Positions 1-9,941 of a DNA stretch of 58,331 nt are shown piece after piece (position 1 is the stretch's first letter; every line of letters begins with the position of its first letter). The position numbers and the translations under genes were made by a program. This stretch comes from Ephemerocybe angulata. Its lineage: Eukaryota; Basidiomycota; Agaricomycetes; Agaricales; Psathyrellaceae. Where the stretch lies: contig JAACJK010000022.1 of assembly GCA_013368325.1 (NCBI GenBank), forward strand, positions 1-58,331, written 5' to 3'. Under the pieces are notes generated by a model. That model was not told the DNA's origin. It ran no database searches and worked only from the letters and a program-made list of their open reading frames with translations.

Positions 1-79
1 ACCCTAACCCTAACCCTAACCCTAACCCTAACCCTAACCCTAACCCTAACCCTAACCCTAACCCTAACCCTAACCCTAA
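1..79. repeat. Telomere, (CCCTAA)n
   Basis: About 13 uninterrupted CCCTAA units start at the first base and stop at a sharp junction with retrotransposon coding sequence. The C-rich strand reading inwards is the expected orientation for a left chromosome end. There is no subtelomeric spacer between the repeats and the copia pol gene. Confidence 0.97.
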
Positions 80-2689
80 ACCCATCGTACTGGGCTCCTC
101 ATCACTTCCTACACCTTCGGACTTTCTTTCCTCCTTGTTTCGTCGAGCTGCTTTGAGCTGTTTCTCCCGCTCTAAAGCACTCTCGGAGGTCTTCCGAATA
201 TTCATATTTCCGGCCTTGTGGTAATCAACGACTGTTTTGCGCTCCCGTAAACTGACCTTTGTGGGTGCAGGTGGTATTACCTTAGATGCAGGTCGCTTTG
301 GAGGTGTTTTAGGAGCTGGTGCAGTCGGTGTCTCGTCTCGAGGAGGCATGAGGGCGCCATGGACTTCGTCTTCGCTTTCATGGTCTGGTGTTTGAGTTTG
401 TGGGTCCATATGTGAGTTTTTGCCGGATTGGGTGTTGACGTCGAGCTTGAGTTTTTCGTTGGTGTCGTGCGCGTGGTCAGTCGACTTCCCCTCCTCAACA
501 GGCAATCCCGGCAGGTTCACAGGTTCCGCATTTTTGCTGAATGCTACGTTGCGTGAGACTTTAACTTTGCGGCTGCTCACGTCGTAGTAGCGGACCGATT
601 TGGACCCTTCCATAAATCCTACAAACACCATTTTATTTGATTTTGGTGCCAGCTTCGACCTTCCGACTGTCTCATCGAGTACCCAGACATCACACCCCCA
701 CTCCCGGAGGTGCGTCACATCTGGCTTCTTCCCAAAATAGGCTTCGTAAGGGGTTTGGCCGGGCAGCGCAGATGTCAAAACTCGGTTGCGTAAATACACT
801 GCATGGTTCACGGCTTCATCCCAGAGATAAGCGGGGAGCTTTTTCGAGATCAGCATTGCACGAGTGAGGTCTAAGAGCGTGCGGTTTAGTCGTTCCGCCA
901 CGCCGTTTTGGGAAGGCGAATATGGAGCTGTGGGATGAATTTCTATGCCCTTCGATGCGCAAATAGACTTCGTTTTTTCGTTGATTAGCTCTTTGCCATT
1001 ATCGAAGCGGATCCATGCAGGTGGCTTGCCGAATTTATTCTCTGCCCATGCGATTTGCTGCGCGATTTTTCCTGAGGCCTCCTCTTTGCTTTTCAGATAG
1101 TATAACATGACCATCCGAGTGCAATCATCAGTGAATGATATATAATATTTGAATCCACCGATTGAGGTTGTACGAATTGGACCCCAGACGTCACTGTGGT
1201 ATCCCTCTCCCGGGCGCTTAGCGCGTGTTTCGGCTTGTTTGGGAAATGGGAGCCGTGTGAGCTTCGCTTCGAGGCACGAGGTACACGTTGGTGATGGGAT
1301 CGACGATTCATCTACGTCAAATCCGGTAACGAGGTGCTTGCTATGCATTTTCTCGAGTGTTTGCATCCCAACATGCCCGAAAATCCGGTGCCATTCGTCC
1401 CAGCTTTTCCCAACTGGTTTCGCGAGGTTGGCGTGGTCCTGTTTGATGGCTGCGCGTGCATCGAGTTTGTACAGCCGGTCTGCCTTGCACCCTTGTCCAA
1501 CAATATTTCCCCTTTTGTCCTTCAATGTGCACATCCCATCCTTGAAGCTAACATCTCCTCCCAAATCGTCATAGCGGCTGAGTGAGAGCAGACAGTTTGG
1601 TGCCTTTGGTACGTGCAATACGTCTTTGAGGTGGTGCGTGATGATCTTATCACCGACTTTGAAGTTCACCATCACCGAGCCAATTCCGTCGACTACGGCG
1701 AGGTCTGGGCCCACCCCTTGTACGGTTTTTCCGGTGAGAGGCGTGTAATCGACGAATGATTCCCTCATTGTTGCAATATGGGAAGTTGATCCGGAGTCGA
1801 GGTACCAAGCGTATTGTGATGCGTTGTTTGGATTTTCGAAACGCGCCATATACGCTACTGCGACTGCACTATTGAGATTACTGCTATCGCTGGCCTGATT
1901 AGACCTCTCTCTCCTCCTTCTTCCCTTTGGGCCTTGCCCTTCCTTTCCTCCACCCTTTAACCAACAATCCTTCTTGAGGTGACCTTTCTTCTTGCAATTA
2001 TAGCATTCCACATCCGATCTGACTGCCTTGCCAAATTTGGCTTGCAAGGAGTTCTCGGACCCTTCATTCTTCCCTTTCCTCCTCCTATCTTCCTCCAGCA
2101 ATAGTGGTATGAAGTCCTTAGACTCCAGGGTCTTCTTGTCACTGCGCGACCCGAGGTACGATGTCGTGAACACATCCCAGCTTTCCGGCAATGATGCGAT
2201 CAGAATCATTACAAAGTCCTCGTCCGCAACAGGACTTTCTAGCAACGCGAGTTCGGCCTGCAGACCGCGAAGGTTGTTGACGTGCTCGTTGATATCGAGA
2301 CCTTCGCGTGCCTGAGACCGATATAGCTGTCTCCGTGCTGCCAGAATACCCAGTCGCCCTTTCGGTTCCTTGACCTGGCACAGCCTTTCCCAAATCTGGT
2401 AAGCTGTGTTTGCTCCAATGATGTGCGCCATCTCTCCATCGCTGATGGCCAATTCCAGCCTGGTTCGTGCCTTTAACTCGCCCTTTTCCCACCGAGTGAC
2501 GTCTTCGGCTGTCACCTTCGGTGATTCAGATTTCTCCACAGGCTTCACGGAGCCTTCTGCGGTGATGTATGAGTCGAGTTCTTGCTCTCGCAATATTGCG
2601 AGCATTCGCCGTTTCCACGGCATCCAGTTGCTGGCGTTCAGCGGCTCAAGTCGGTACGAGCCTGCTCCTGTAGTTGAGTCGGACGACAT
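80..2689 (-). CDS. Copia Gag-protease-integrase polyprotein, 3'-truncated
   Basis: One open frame starts at the ATG at 2689 (protein start MSSDSTTGAG) and has no stop down to the telomere, about 870 codons. In order it has a copia-type Gag domain, a CCHC zinc knuckle (CYNCKKKGHLKKDC, about 1965-2005), the retropepsin motif DSGST (about 1795-1810), the integrase HHCC region (WHRIFGHV...TCTSC) and the integrase core. The catalytic residues are the D of YHSDVWG, the D of RFDNGKE and the E of NGVAERLNR. A copia-type integrase tail follows. The domain order protease-integrase before reverse transcriptase identifies Ty1/copia. The frame continues into the telomeric repeats, which read Gly-Leu without a stop. 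Gag, protease and integrase look intact, but without reverse transcriptase the element cannot be autonomous. Confidence 0.93.
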
Positions 2690-2753
2690 TGCTGAGGTAT
2701 GTATAGCGAAGAGTGAAAGTGTATAGATGTAGTATAGTAGTTATAGTAGCAAG

Positions 2754-2767
2754 GCGGGGCTCATAAC
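2754..2767 (-). promoter_or_regulatory. Copia primer-binding site, half-tRNA-iMet type
   Basis: The minus strand reads GTTATGAGCCCCGC just inside the LTR. This is complementary to the anticodon arm of initiator tRNA-Met (GGGCUCAUAAC), as in Drosophila copia and yeast Ty5, which prime from a cleaved tRNA-iMet half. No match to the usual 3'-CCA-end primer site is visible. Confidence 0.6.
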
Positions 2768-2794
2768 TTTTTAAGTTATAAGTCTTATTTTAAT

Positions 2795-3007
2795 TGTTAA
2801 TGATAATTTATTCGACTCTCTCGAGCGTCCTTATATACACGTAGATACAAGTAACTAGAACCTACTACAATGTACTATAGTAGACTACTTGGTAATCATA
2901 TAAGTAAGCCTTTAATAAGATGAATAAGAAAAGTGTGGAGCGCTTATTAAGATAAGCGCCTAAGAATGAAGACGAATGTTCTCGCTAATACGAGTCCATT
3001 CTCAACA
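2795..3007 (-). repeat. Copia 5' LTR
   Basis: On the minus strand the segment starts TGTTGA and the proposed end reads TTAACA, a plausible imperfect terminal inverted repeat. A TATA-like TGTATATAAGG lies on the minus strand near 2827-2837. The outer edge is well supported by the return of gypsy coding sequence. The inner edge is uncertain by about 30 nt because the likely primer site lies further inside. Confidence 0.6.
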
Positions 3008-4293
3008 TACTCTATTGGAAAAACCCACAGAAACTAAGTCCTCGTCAGAGCCGAGCCTTTCTCACCCTGTCCAAATACGACTTCGAGCTGAAACACCAAC
3101 TGGGATCCAAGATGTACCAATCCGACGCACTCTCCCGACGACCCGACCTGTGCCAAGACGATGGGGGGCAAGAAGAAGTTACAATGCTACCGCCAGAACT
3201 ATTCGTGAACCTTATCGACACCGTCCTCCAAAACGAAATCCTGCAGAAGACGACCTCCGACCCTAACGTTACCCAAACCCTTCAACTTCTCCTTAACGAC
3301 AATCCATCAATCCATCAGAAAGACCTGAAAGATTGGACAATCGAGACAAAAGATGGTGGCCACATGCTGTTCCGAATCGGAAAAGCTTACATACCGGATG
3401 ACCCCGAACTCCGATGCAAGATCGTGCGTGCCCATCACGACTCCCCCACCATTGGCCATCCTGGAGAACTAGGCACCTTCAACGCCGTCCGTAAAAACTA
3501 TTGGTGGCCAGCCATGAGGATTTTCATAAAGTCTTTTGTCGAAGGATGCACCCAGTGTCAGCAATTCAAGATTAATCGCCAACCCACGAAGCTGACTCTT
3601 TTACCCATCACTGCCCCGGAAAGCAACAGACCATTCACACAGCTATCCATGGACTTTATCACCGATCTCCCTCCATCCAATGGCTTCGACTCAATCATGG
3701 TCGTGGTCGACCATGGCCTTTCGAAGGGGGTAGTTTTCGAACCCTGCAACAAGACCATCACATCAGATCAAGCCGCTGAAGTCCTGACTCGCCGGATCTT
3801 TACCAATTACGGCCTACCTGACAAGATCATCTCCAACAGAGGCCCCCAATTTGCTGCGAAGACATTCAGAGACCTCCTGACCCGCCTCGGAATCGACTCC
3901 TCTCTCTCCACTGCTTTCCATCCACAGACCGACGGAGGTACAGAAAGAGTGAATCAAGAAATCGAAGCCTACCTTTCCATCTATTGCACCGCCAACCCTC
4001 ACACCTGGAGCACAGCTCTACCTCTACTCCAATTCGTTCATAACTCTCGTCGCCACGCTGATAGAAATCAGACCCCATTTGAACTCATCATGGGAAGCCA
4101 ACCACAGGCTCTCCCAGAAGCATTCGAAAGATCACCACTCCCACAGACACAAGACCGACTCCAAGATCTAGACAGGATCCGAAACGAAGCCCTCGCTGCC
4201 CACGAACTCGGTCGTGTCCGAATGATCAGCCGCTCATTCAGACACTGGAAACCCTTCAAGAAAGGAGAACAGGTTTGGCTCGAAAGAAAGATG
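3008..4293 (+). pseudogene. Gypsy RNase H C-terminus and integrase fragment
   Basis: The frame starts LYWKNPQKLSPRQSR, runs through the RNase H end motif (SDALSRRPD at about 3121), then the integrase HHCC zinc-binding region (HHDSPTIGH...CTQC, about 3435-3560) and the catalytic core. The first core aspartate is in LSMDFITDL. The second should lie in a conserved SDRGPQF motif but reads SNRGPQF, a loss of a catalytic residue. The glutamate is in TERVNQEIE. Sequence typical of integrase stops at about 4293 (QVWLE), where DIRS-like sequence begins. The next in-frame stop is at 4341, inside the inserted element. Confidence 0.92.
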
Positions 4294-5361
4294 GTAATCT
4301 CAGGGAGTGTAATGAACCGGAGAGTGAGGTCTACGGGATGAGTCAGCGTGGTGCACAGCATCTTTCTTCGCTCTGCACCACGTCCTCCCAGAGACCGCCG
4401 ACACTCTACTTCGCAGTAGAGCACTCAGTATCGCCGAAAAAATAACTATTTGCGTTCATTCCTATCGAGTACATTCGTTCGAAATCGAAAATCGAAAATC
4501 CAGTACAAGATGACCGACACCACGAACAACCCCCACAACGATGTCTGCCCCGACTACACTCTCTCCGTCTTCGACGACTTGCGCAAGACCTACGAGAACA
4601 AAGGGATGACGAGGGAAGAAGCCGTTAACATGCTGAAGGCGTCTTGGGAGGCCCAGAACGCCATCGCCAGGGCGCGATGGGATCAGTTGGCCCCGGAACG
4701 TTTGGAGATTGCAGCCGAAGAAGCACGCAAAGCCGAGGAGACGGCTCAGTTGCGAGAGGCCGCCGAGAAGGAAGAAGCGGAAGCAGCTCTAAAGGAGGAA
4801 CGACGGAAGAATAGGGCGAAGTACTTGCCTGTTTCGGTTGGTGTGGGGATGCCCGACAGACCTACGGTCAGATTCCCTCCCTCCGTGCTGCAGAAACTGA
4901 GAAAGGGCGAATACGTTGACCTATGGTACGCCACCGATGCGGGCTTGACGGCTATGCTTCAAGACGTAGGGTCTGTTCAGTCCCAAAGACTCGTGCCGGA
5001 GCAAGATGAAGACGGAAGCGTCGCTTACGTTCCGGAGGTGGCGTTGAAGGCATCGAAGGCTTTAGTCCGAGATGAAAGCCTGTCTTGGGAACAATTTCCC
5101 ATTGCCTACATGCGTCTGATCCCTGCCATGCGAGATGCTGGGTGGGAAAAGGACAGTGTCAGCATGTTTGGCAAGTTTTGGTCGTCGTTGCAGATCCACC
5201 CTTGGGCCACATCGCTCGACTCGACGGGGTGCGACCGACACGCCCTCCTCATATACCAAGCCGAGCAGCGCCGCCAGTGGCACCTGATTGTCCAAAATGA
5301 CCACCAGGTCCCGGATATCTCTGTCCTGAACGAGTTCGCGCTTCAGAGAGCTCGGGACGAG

Positions 5362-5875
5362 TAGTGCCTTACAGGCTCGGGCTCAAAGCCGCGAGCCGGG
5401 CCAAGCCGGGCCCTTACAGGCCAAGCCGAGCCGGGCCTTACCCAATTTGGCAGTAGGGCCGGGCTGGGCTCAAGGCCCGGCTCAGAATTTCGCGCGCCAA
5501 AAAGCCGCGGCTTAGGCCTTAGCTACTTATAAAATATTAAACGCCACCTTGGTGCAACGGTTGAGGGTTCAGAAAGTTGTCCAAGGGGCTGCTGGTTCAA
5601 TTCCCGGCCATTGCAAAGCCTCATTTTGAACGAAAAAAATATATTTGAATGCACAGACTGTCCTAGACTAATAATACTACAAAGATTTACTGACTTGAAT
5701 CGAAATTCATTAGAAAAAAAATCATATACAAAAGCCGCGGCCTAAGCCGTGAGCCGAGCCGGGCCCGACCAATTTGGGGGCTCAAGGCTTGGCCCAGGAT
5801 TTCGGTGGGCCTTGGCCGCCCAAAGCCGGGCCTTAGCCGCGGCTTTTGGGCCGGGCCTGGGCCTGTAAGGCACTA
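5362..5875. mobile_element. hAT-type MITE with perfect 8-bp target duplication
   Basis: The terminal inverted repeats are TAGTGCCTTACAGGC at the left and its exact complement at the right end. The flanks are GGGACGAG at 5354-5361 and GGGACGAG at 5876-5883, an 8-bp target duplication, as expected of hAT transposases. The 514-bp body is built of GC-rich inverted segments around an AT-rich core with a tRNA-like stretch and has no coding capacity. It interrupts the DIRS gag frame cleanly, so it is the youngest layer of this nest. Confidence 0.92.
5541..5620 (+). other. tRNA-like (Pol III box A/box B) core inside the MITE
   Basis: A box-A-like TGGTGCAACGGTTGA (about 5549) and a box-B-like GGTTCAATTCC (about 5594) are spaced as in a tRNA gene. 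I could not close a full cloverleaf with a good acceptor stem, so it is not a functional tRNA. It may be a captured tRNA-derived SINE or a Pol III promoter relic. Confidence 0.5.
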
Positions 5876-5986
5876 GGGACGAGGCCCTCAAGCAGTACCA
5901 GGAGAGGAGGCTTACGCAGTTGGAGAACCGGTGAGTTTTCTTTCGAGACCACCCTTGCCACTATCCCTTCCCCTTTGCCGTGCCGT

Positions 5987-6018
<32 letters not shown>

Positions 6019-6474
6019 TCCGACCCTCGTCGTCGATGCCGACCGATGTGTCGATGCGCTCGAACGACTGTAGATACAGTCGTACGCAGCAAGCTGCCGA
6101 CTCCGGGCGCTCTCGCCCGTCGAGTAACCGCCGTGATCGGCGCGACCGCCGTCGTTCTGCCTCGCCCCAGCGCCAAAGTCGTGCCCGCTCTCGGTCTCGC
6201 TCCCGCAGCCGGGATTTTCGGGACGGCGCAGGTGGTCAAGCCCTACCTGCCTGCGCCGTCTGCCTGGGGCGCCACAAGCACGCCGACTTCGCCAACTGCA
6301 AGGAAAAGAGAACGTGGGACGACAAACATCCGACGATCTCCCAGCGCAACTCGGGAGCCCTCACCCTCACCGCCGGCAATAGGCCTCTCTGTGGAAATTG
6401 GCAGCTCCCGCGAGGTTGCACCAGCCTCCTCCACCCAGAACGACACGTTTGCTCGGGCTGCTCCTCTGTCAAGC

Positions 6475-8457
6475 ATGGAGCTCAAGACTGCCCTCGAGCG
6501 CAGGCGGTCTCAGCCTAGAACACCATACCGGGTGGAGGAGTGGAGGCGGGCATTGCGGGAGGCGGGATTGGAGGAAGAATGGGAACACGTTCTATGGGGT
6601 TTGGAGCATGGGTTCCTCGTCGGATTCCCCATCCTCTCTGCCTCCCAGCTCCCGGACAATTACAGCTCGATCGACGAACACCGGGAGCATTTCTCCAAGA
6701 TCGTACGGGCAGAGGTGGAGAAGGGGAGATGGATTGGACCTGTTACGCGCGATGTTCTCGAGCGTGTTATGGGGCATGTACAGTCGTCGCCTCTCTCCAT
6801 CATCCCCAAGGCTACCCCTGGCAAATACCGCGTTTTGCAGAACTTCTCGTCACCCCGCCGTCCTTCCCCGTTGCAGAACCCATCCATCAATAGCTTCATC
6901 GACTCGTCGGACTTTCCGTGCACTTGGGGAACTTTTCGTTCCATGTGCATTCTCATCTCGAAGCTGCCGCCGGGCTCTCAAATGGCCGTTCGTGATATCG
7001 CTGAAGCTTACAGAACGGTTGCTCTGCATCCTTCGCAGTGGCCAGCGGCCGTGGTTCGCGGCTTGGGAGAGGAGTTGTACGCTGACGTGTGCGTGGCCTT
7101 CGGTTCTGCGTCGTCTGGGGGGATTTATGGTGCCGTCGATGATGCGATGTGCGAAATCTTTCGTTCGAGGGGTGTGGGGCCCGTATCGAAGTGGGTGGAT
7201 GATCACCCCTTCTTTCGGGTCCTTAGGGAGCATCTGGAGGAGTTTAATCGGGTTAGGGAGAAGTGGAGGAGAAGGATTGAAGTGGAGGGGAGGCATCAGA
7301 CGAATAGTAGGGTGTGGTTTGGGGGAGGGACGATGGCAGATGGAGGGGTGTTTGAGGTGTTCGAGGATTGCCGGTTTCCGGTGCGCGACCTTTCTGGTTG
7401 CTCGCCTCGCTCCGAAAAGGACGGGGAGTACACCTCGTGCCTGGCCGACATCGACGCCATTGCTGACTGCCTCGGCGTCGGCTTTGAGAAGTCGAAGGAT
7501 GTGGACTTTTGCACCGTCGCACCCTACATTGGGTTTCGGTGGGATCTGGAGCGGCGCACGGTGGAGCTTCCGAGGGAGAAGGCCGACCGTTACATTGTGG
7601 CCATTGAGGAGTGGCTGGCGCGCTCGCGGCACGACCTGGAGCAGATTCAGCATATATACGGCAAGTTGCTCCATGCTTCCCTTGTTGTTCCAGCAGGACG
7701 AGCAAGACTCACGGGTCTCGAGCGCGCCCTCGGTCTCGCGCACGCAAACCCGTTCATGCCGCGACATCCCCCACGTTCCGTTCGACCAGACCTCGAGTGG
7801 TGGGCCGAGCGACTGCGTAGGACTGACCTCCGGCGTTCAGTCGTTATCCCGGAAGACCTCGTCGACCTCGGGGCTTTCTCCGACGCCAGTACCGGCACAG
7901 GGATTGCGATCGTCATTGGAGATAGATGGCGCGCCTGGCGCCTTCTCCCTGGTTGGCGCACTCGCGATGGGGACAAGGACATCGGGTGGGCTGAGGCAGT
8001 CGGTTTCTTCTTCCTTGCCGTCGCCCTCACTCGCATGGTTGGACCTGGGACGCACCTTCGGTTGTTTGGGGACAACGAAGGGGTGGTCAAAGGCTGGAGG
8101 AACTCGCGGAGTCGGAATGCCGCTGTCAACAATGTCTTCAAGCTCCTTCTCGATCACCTCGAGCTCGTTGATTTCGTCGGATGCATCCACTGTGAATATG
8201 TACGCACCGACGTTAACCCAGCAGACGGGCCGTCCCGCGGTATCCACCCACCTACCAGCAGACTCCTCCCTCCAATCGATATTCCTGAATCTCTCCGGGC
8301 CTATATCATCGACGCTCTCGACCCCGTTGCTCTCGACGCAGCCGTACCTTGTGAAGATGTCGAACGAAGCGGGGGTGGGGCTGGAGAGGACTGCGACGAG
8401 GATCAGGACGGTCAGGATGAGTTCGACGAGGTCGAATGTCTCGGCAGGGCCATCTAG
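6475..8457 (+). CDS. DIRS-like reverse transcriptase-RNase H
   Basis: The likely start is ATG 6475 (MELKTALERRRSQPRTPYRVEEW), overlapping the end of gag by about 40 nt in another frame; the open frame itself extends further upstream. The product is about 660 aa. The reverse transcriptase has the first catalytic aspartate in VRDIAEAYRTV and the active-site pair in KWVDDHPFF. RNase H follows with DASTGTG, the glutamate in GWAEAVG, FGDNEGVVKGW and the final aspartate in ADGPSRG. The DD pair preceded by WV instead of YX is usual for mushroom DIRS relatives. The 3' end overlaps the recombinase frame by about 100 nt. Confidence 0.88.
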   Translation: MELKTALERRRSQPRTPYRVEEWRRALREAGLEEEWEHVLWGLEHGFLVGFPILSASQLPDNYSSIDEHREHFSKIVRAEVEKGRWIGPVTRDVLERVMGHVQSSPLSIIPKATPGKYRVLQNFSSPRRPSPLQNPSINSFIDSSDFPCTWGTFRSMCILISKLPPGSQMAVRDIAEAYRTVALHPSQWPAAVVRGLGEELYADVCVAFGSASSGGIYGAVDDAMCEIFRSRGVGPVSKWVDDHPFFRVLREHLEEFNRVREKWRRRIEVEGRHQTNSRVWFGGGTMADGGVFEVFEDCRFPVRDLSGCSPRSEKDGEYTSCLADIDAIADCLGVGFEKSKDVDFCTVAPYIGFRWDLERRTVELPREKADRYIVAIEEWLARSRHDLEQIQHIYGKLLHASLVVPAGRARLTGLERALGLAHANPFMPRHPPRSVRPDLEWWAERLRRTDLRRSVVIPEDLVDLGAFSDASTGTGIAIVIGDRWRAWRLLPGWRTRDGDKDIGWAEAVGFFFLAVALTRMVGPGTHLRLFGDNEGVVKGWRNSRSRNAAVNNVFKLLLDHLELVDFVGCIHCEYVRTDVNPADGPSRGIHPPTSRLLPPIDIPESLRAYIIDALDPVALDAAVPCEDVERSGGGAGEDCDEDQDGQDEFDEVECLGRAI

Positions 8458-9610
8458 TGGTTCCACCCGGGCCCTTCGGATCTCCGTCCTGCGCCCACCG
8501 TGCTTATGTGCAGACCGTTTGCGCATTTGGCGCCCATTAATCTCGGGTTTGGGAGGGTCGGTGTCGGTGGAGAGGGCAGAGCGTGTATACGACATGTTGG
8601 CGATGACCTGGTCTCGGGCGACGCGGCGTACGTATGGGGCGGGTTTGCTGGATTTCCACGTCTTTTGTGACCTTCAGATACCCCCGGTGCCCGAGTCGCA
8701 GAGGGCCCCGGTCTCTATGGGGTTATTGCTTGAATTCCTCAGCTCGTGCGCTGGTATGTACTCCGGTTCCACGGCAAAGAATTACATTTATGGCGTCCGG
8801 GCCTGGCATACTACCCACGCTATCCCCTGGCGGGTGAACGAGATACAGCTCTCGGCGGCTCTTACGGCCATAGAGAAGATGACTCCTCCTTCGTCTCGTC
8901 GCCCGAAGCGTCCTCCAGTGACGGTCGACTACATCGAGAAGCTTGCGCCGTTTTTCAATCTTGCATCACCATTCGACGCAGCTGTTTTCGCCGCACTCAC
9001 GACTACCTTCTGGTCGCTCGCTCGCTTGGGCGAGTTCACGGTCAACCCAGATAAGGGCCCTTTCAGCCCGGACACTCACGTAACGCGCTCAGGGGTCAGT
9101 TCGGAGAGTTGTGTTGGAAGGTTAGGGCTGCCGGTCACCACCTTTTTCCTTCCTACCACGAAGACGGCGCCTGTGCACGGCGAGCGTGTCCAGTGGTCGC
9201 GTCAACAGGGTCCGTCTGATCCGCAAGCGGCTTTAGACGCCCATCTCGCTGTCAATGACCCGGGCCCGAATGACCACTTGTTCGCGTGGAGGTCAAAGGG
9301 GCACCTGAAGCCGTTGGAGCGTAGTGTTTTCCTACGTCGGGTCAATCAAGCTGCAAAGAAGGCTGGTCTTTCGCGCATGCAGGGGCATAGTCTTAGGATC
9401 GGCGGAGTGCTCGAGTTTTTGTTGCGGGGTATTCCGTTTGATGTTGTGAAGGCGTTAGGGCGGTGGGCGAGTGATGCTTTCACTCTCTACCTCAGGGAAT
9501 CGGCTGCGATTCTGGCACCGTACATCCAGGATACCCCCATTCTTGCAACATTCTCGAGCCGTTCATCCGTATCGCGATGCCGTCGCGCGTACGTTAGACG
9601 CCGTTTTTAG
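8357..9610 (+). CDS. DIRS-like tyrosine recombinase
   Basis: The likely start is ATG 8357 (MSNEAGVGLERTATRIRTV), giving 417 aa. The N-terminal part (about residues 70-180) resembles the core-binding domain of phage-integrase-type recombinases (WSRATRRTYGAGLLDFHVFC). The catalytic residues are visible: Arg in SLARLGEFTV, the His-x-x-Arg box GHSLRIGG, and the nucleophilic Tyr in FTLYLRESAAILAPYIQ. These complete the R...HxxR...Y set, so the enzyme looks intact. It would resolve and insert a circular cDNA copy. Confidence 0.88.
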   Translation: MSNEAGVGLERTATRIRTVRMSSTRSNVSAGPSSGSTRALRISVLRPPCLCADRLRIWRPLISGLGGSVSVERAERVYDMLAMTWSRATRRTYGAGLLDFHVFCDLQIPPVPESQRAPVSMGLLLEFLSSCAGMYSGSTAKNYIYGVRAWHTTHAIPWRVNEIQLSAALTAIEKMTPPSSRRPKRPPVTVDYIEKLAPFFNLASPFDAAVFAALTTTFWSLARLGEFTVNPDKGPFSPDTHVTRSGVSSESCVGRLGLPVTTFFLPTTKTAPVHGERVQWSRQQGPSDPQAALDAHLAVNDPGPNDHLFAWRSKGHLKPLERSVFLRRVNQAAKKAGLSRMQGHSLRIGGVLEFLLRGIPFDVVKALGRWASDAFTLYLRESAAILAPYIQDTPILATFSSRSSVSRCRRAYVRRRF

Positions 9611-9941
9611 ACGCCGGTACCATTTACGGTACGTCCTCCCTCCTGTGGGATATTGGGGGCCCTCCTTCGTGCGCGTCGTGAGGACTCCTGGTATTCATTG
9701 GGTGCACGGACTCAGTCGGGCCTTTGTAGTTCAGCCGTAGTTTCGAGTCGAGGCCAGCGATGCTGGCTCTCACCCAAAGCCACGATATCATGCGATATGA
9801 TGTTGGGGAGATGCCGAAAAGTACATAGATCTTACTTATGCCGAATATTGATTGCTTGCCGCTTCCTATGCTACACAGTGATGGTGATAAGCTATCCTAG
9901 CATATTAACCATCCTTCGTTCACTGAGCGCATCGAACGTAG
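9611..9941 (+). other. 3' non-coding part of the DIRS-like element
   Basis: Between the recombinase stop and the return of gypsy integrase (AACCTCAAACTCCCC at 9942) lie about 330 bp without a convincing gene. A short imperfect palindrome around GATATCATGCGATATGAT (about 9785) is the only structure I see. A DIRS 3' terminal repeat would be expected here but I could not match it to the left end. Confidence 0.45.

Larger units (their letters stand above)
80..3007 (-). mobile_element. Ty1/copia retrotransposon, truncated by the telomere
   Basis: The element reads right to left: 5' LTR (about 2795-3007), a primer-binding site, then gag-protease-integrase coding sequence running into the telomere. 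The reverse transcriptase, RNase H and 3' LTR are absent, so the chromosome appears to have broken inside pol and been capped. The right edge is placed at 3007 because the minus strand starts TGTTGA there and gypsy RNase H coding sequence resumes at 3008. The target-site duplication cannot be checked because the other end is lost. Confidence 0.9.
4510..6518 (+). pseudogene. DIRS-like Gag, split by a MITE and containing a likely intron
   Basis: The first part (4510-5361, start MTDTTNNPHN) has a charged coiled-coil stretch rich in Glu/Ala/Lys at about residues 60-100. The TAG at 5362 that appears to end it belongs to an inserted hAT MITE (5362-5875). Past the MITE the frame continues (ALKQYQERRLTQLENR) to a donor GTGAGT at 5931. 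An acceptor TAG at 6073 joins in the right phase to an Arg/Ser-rich region and a Cys/His C-terminus (CAVCLGRHKHADFANC; CSGCSSVKHGAQDC). The intron (143 nt) contains a run of TTGCCG repeats. The last codons overlap the reverse-transcriptase start. The MITE makes this copy non-functional. Confidence 0.8.
4294..9941 (+). mobile_element. DIRS-like tyrosine-recombinase retroelement inserted in gypsy integrase
   Basis: Three overlapping reading frames in the order Gag, reverse transcriptase-RNase H, tyrosine recombinase identify a DIRS-type element, which integrates with a tyrosine recombinase instead of a DDE integrase. Gypsy integrase coding sequence lies on both sides. I place the edges only approximately: I could not find convincing terminal inverted or split direct repeats, although a hairpin-forming GTGGTGCA...TGCACCAC lies near 4350-4382. 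The recombinase and reverse-transcriptase frames are open. The only obvious damage is the MITE in gag. Confidence 0.85.

Noticed and set aside
5541..5620. True tRNA gene in the first MITE
   Set aside because: Box A and B are present but I could not fold a proper acceptor stem and anticodon arm.
6850..7767. 305-codon frame on the minus strand
   Set aside because: It is antisense to the DIRS reverse transcriptase, whose motifs are clear. Long antisense frames are common in GC-rich coding sequence.
6398..8356. N-terminal 650 codons of the long frame that ends in the recombinase
   Set aside because: This part is out of frame with the reverse transcriptase motifs and has biased composition; the recombinase most likely starts at 8357.
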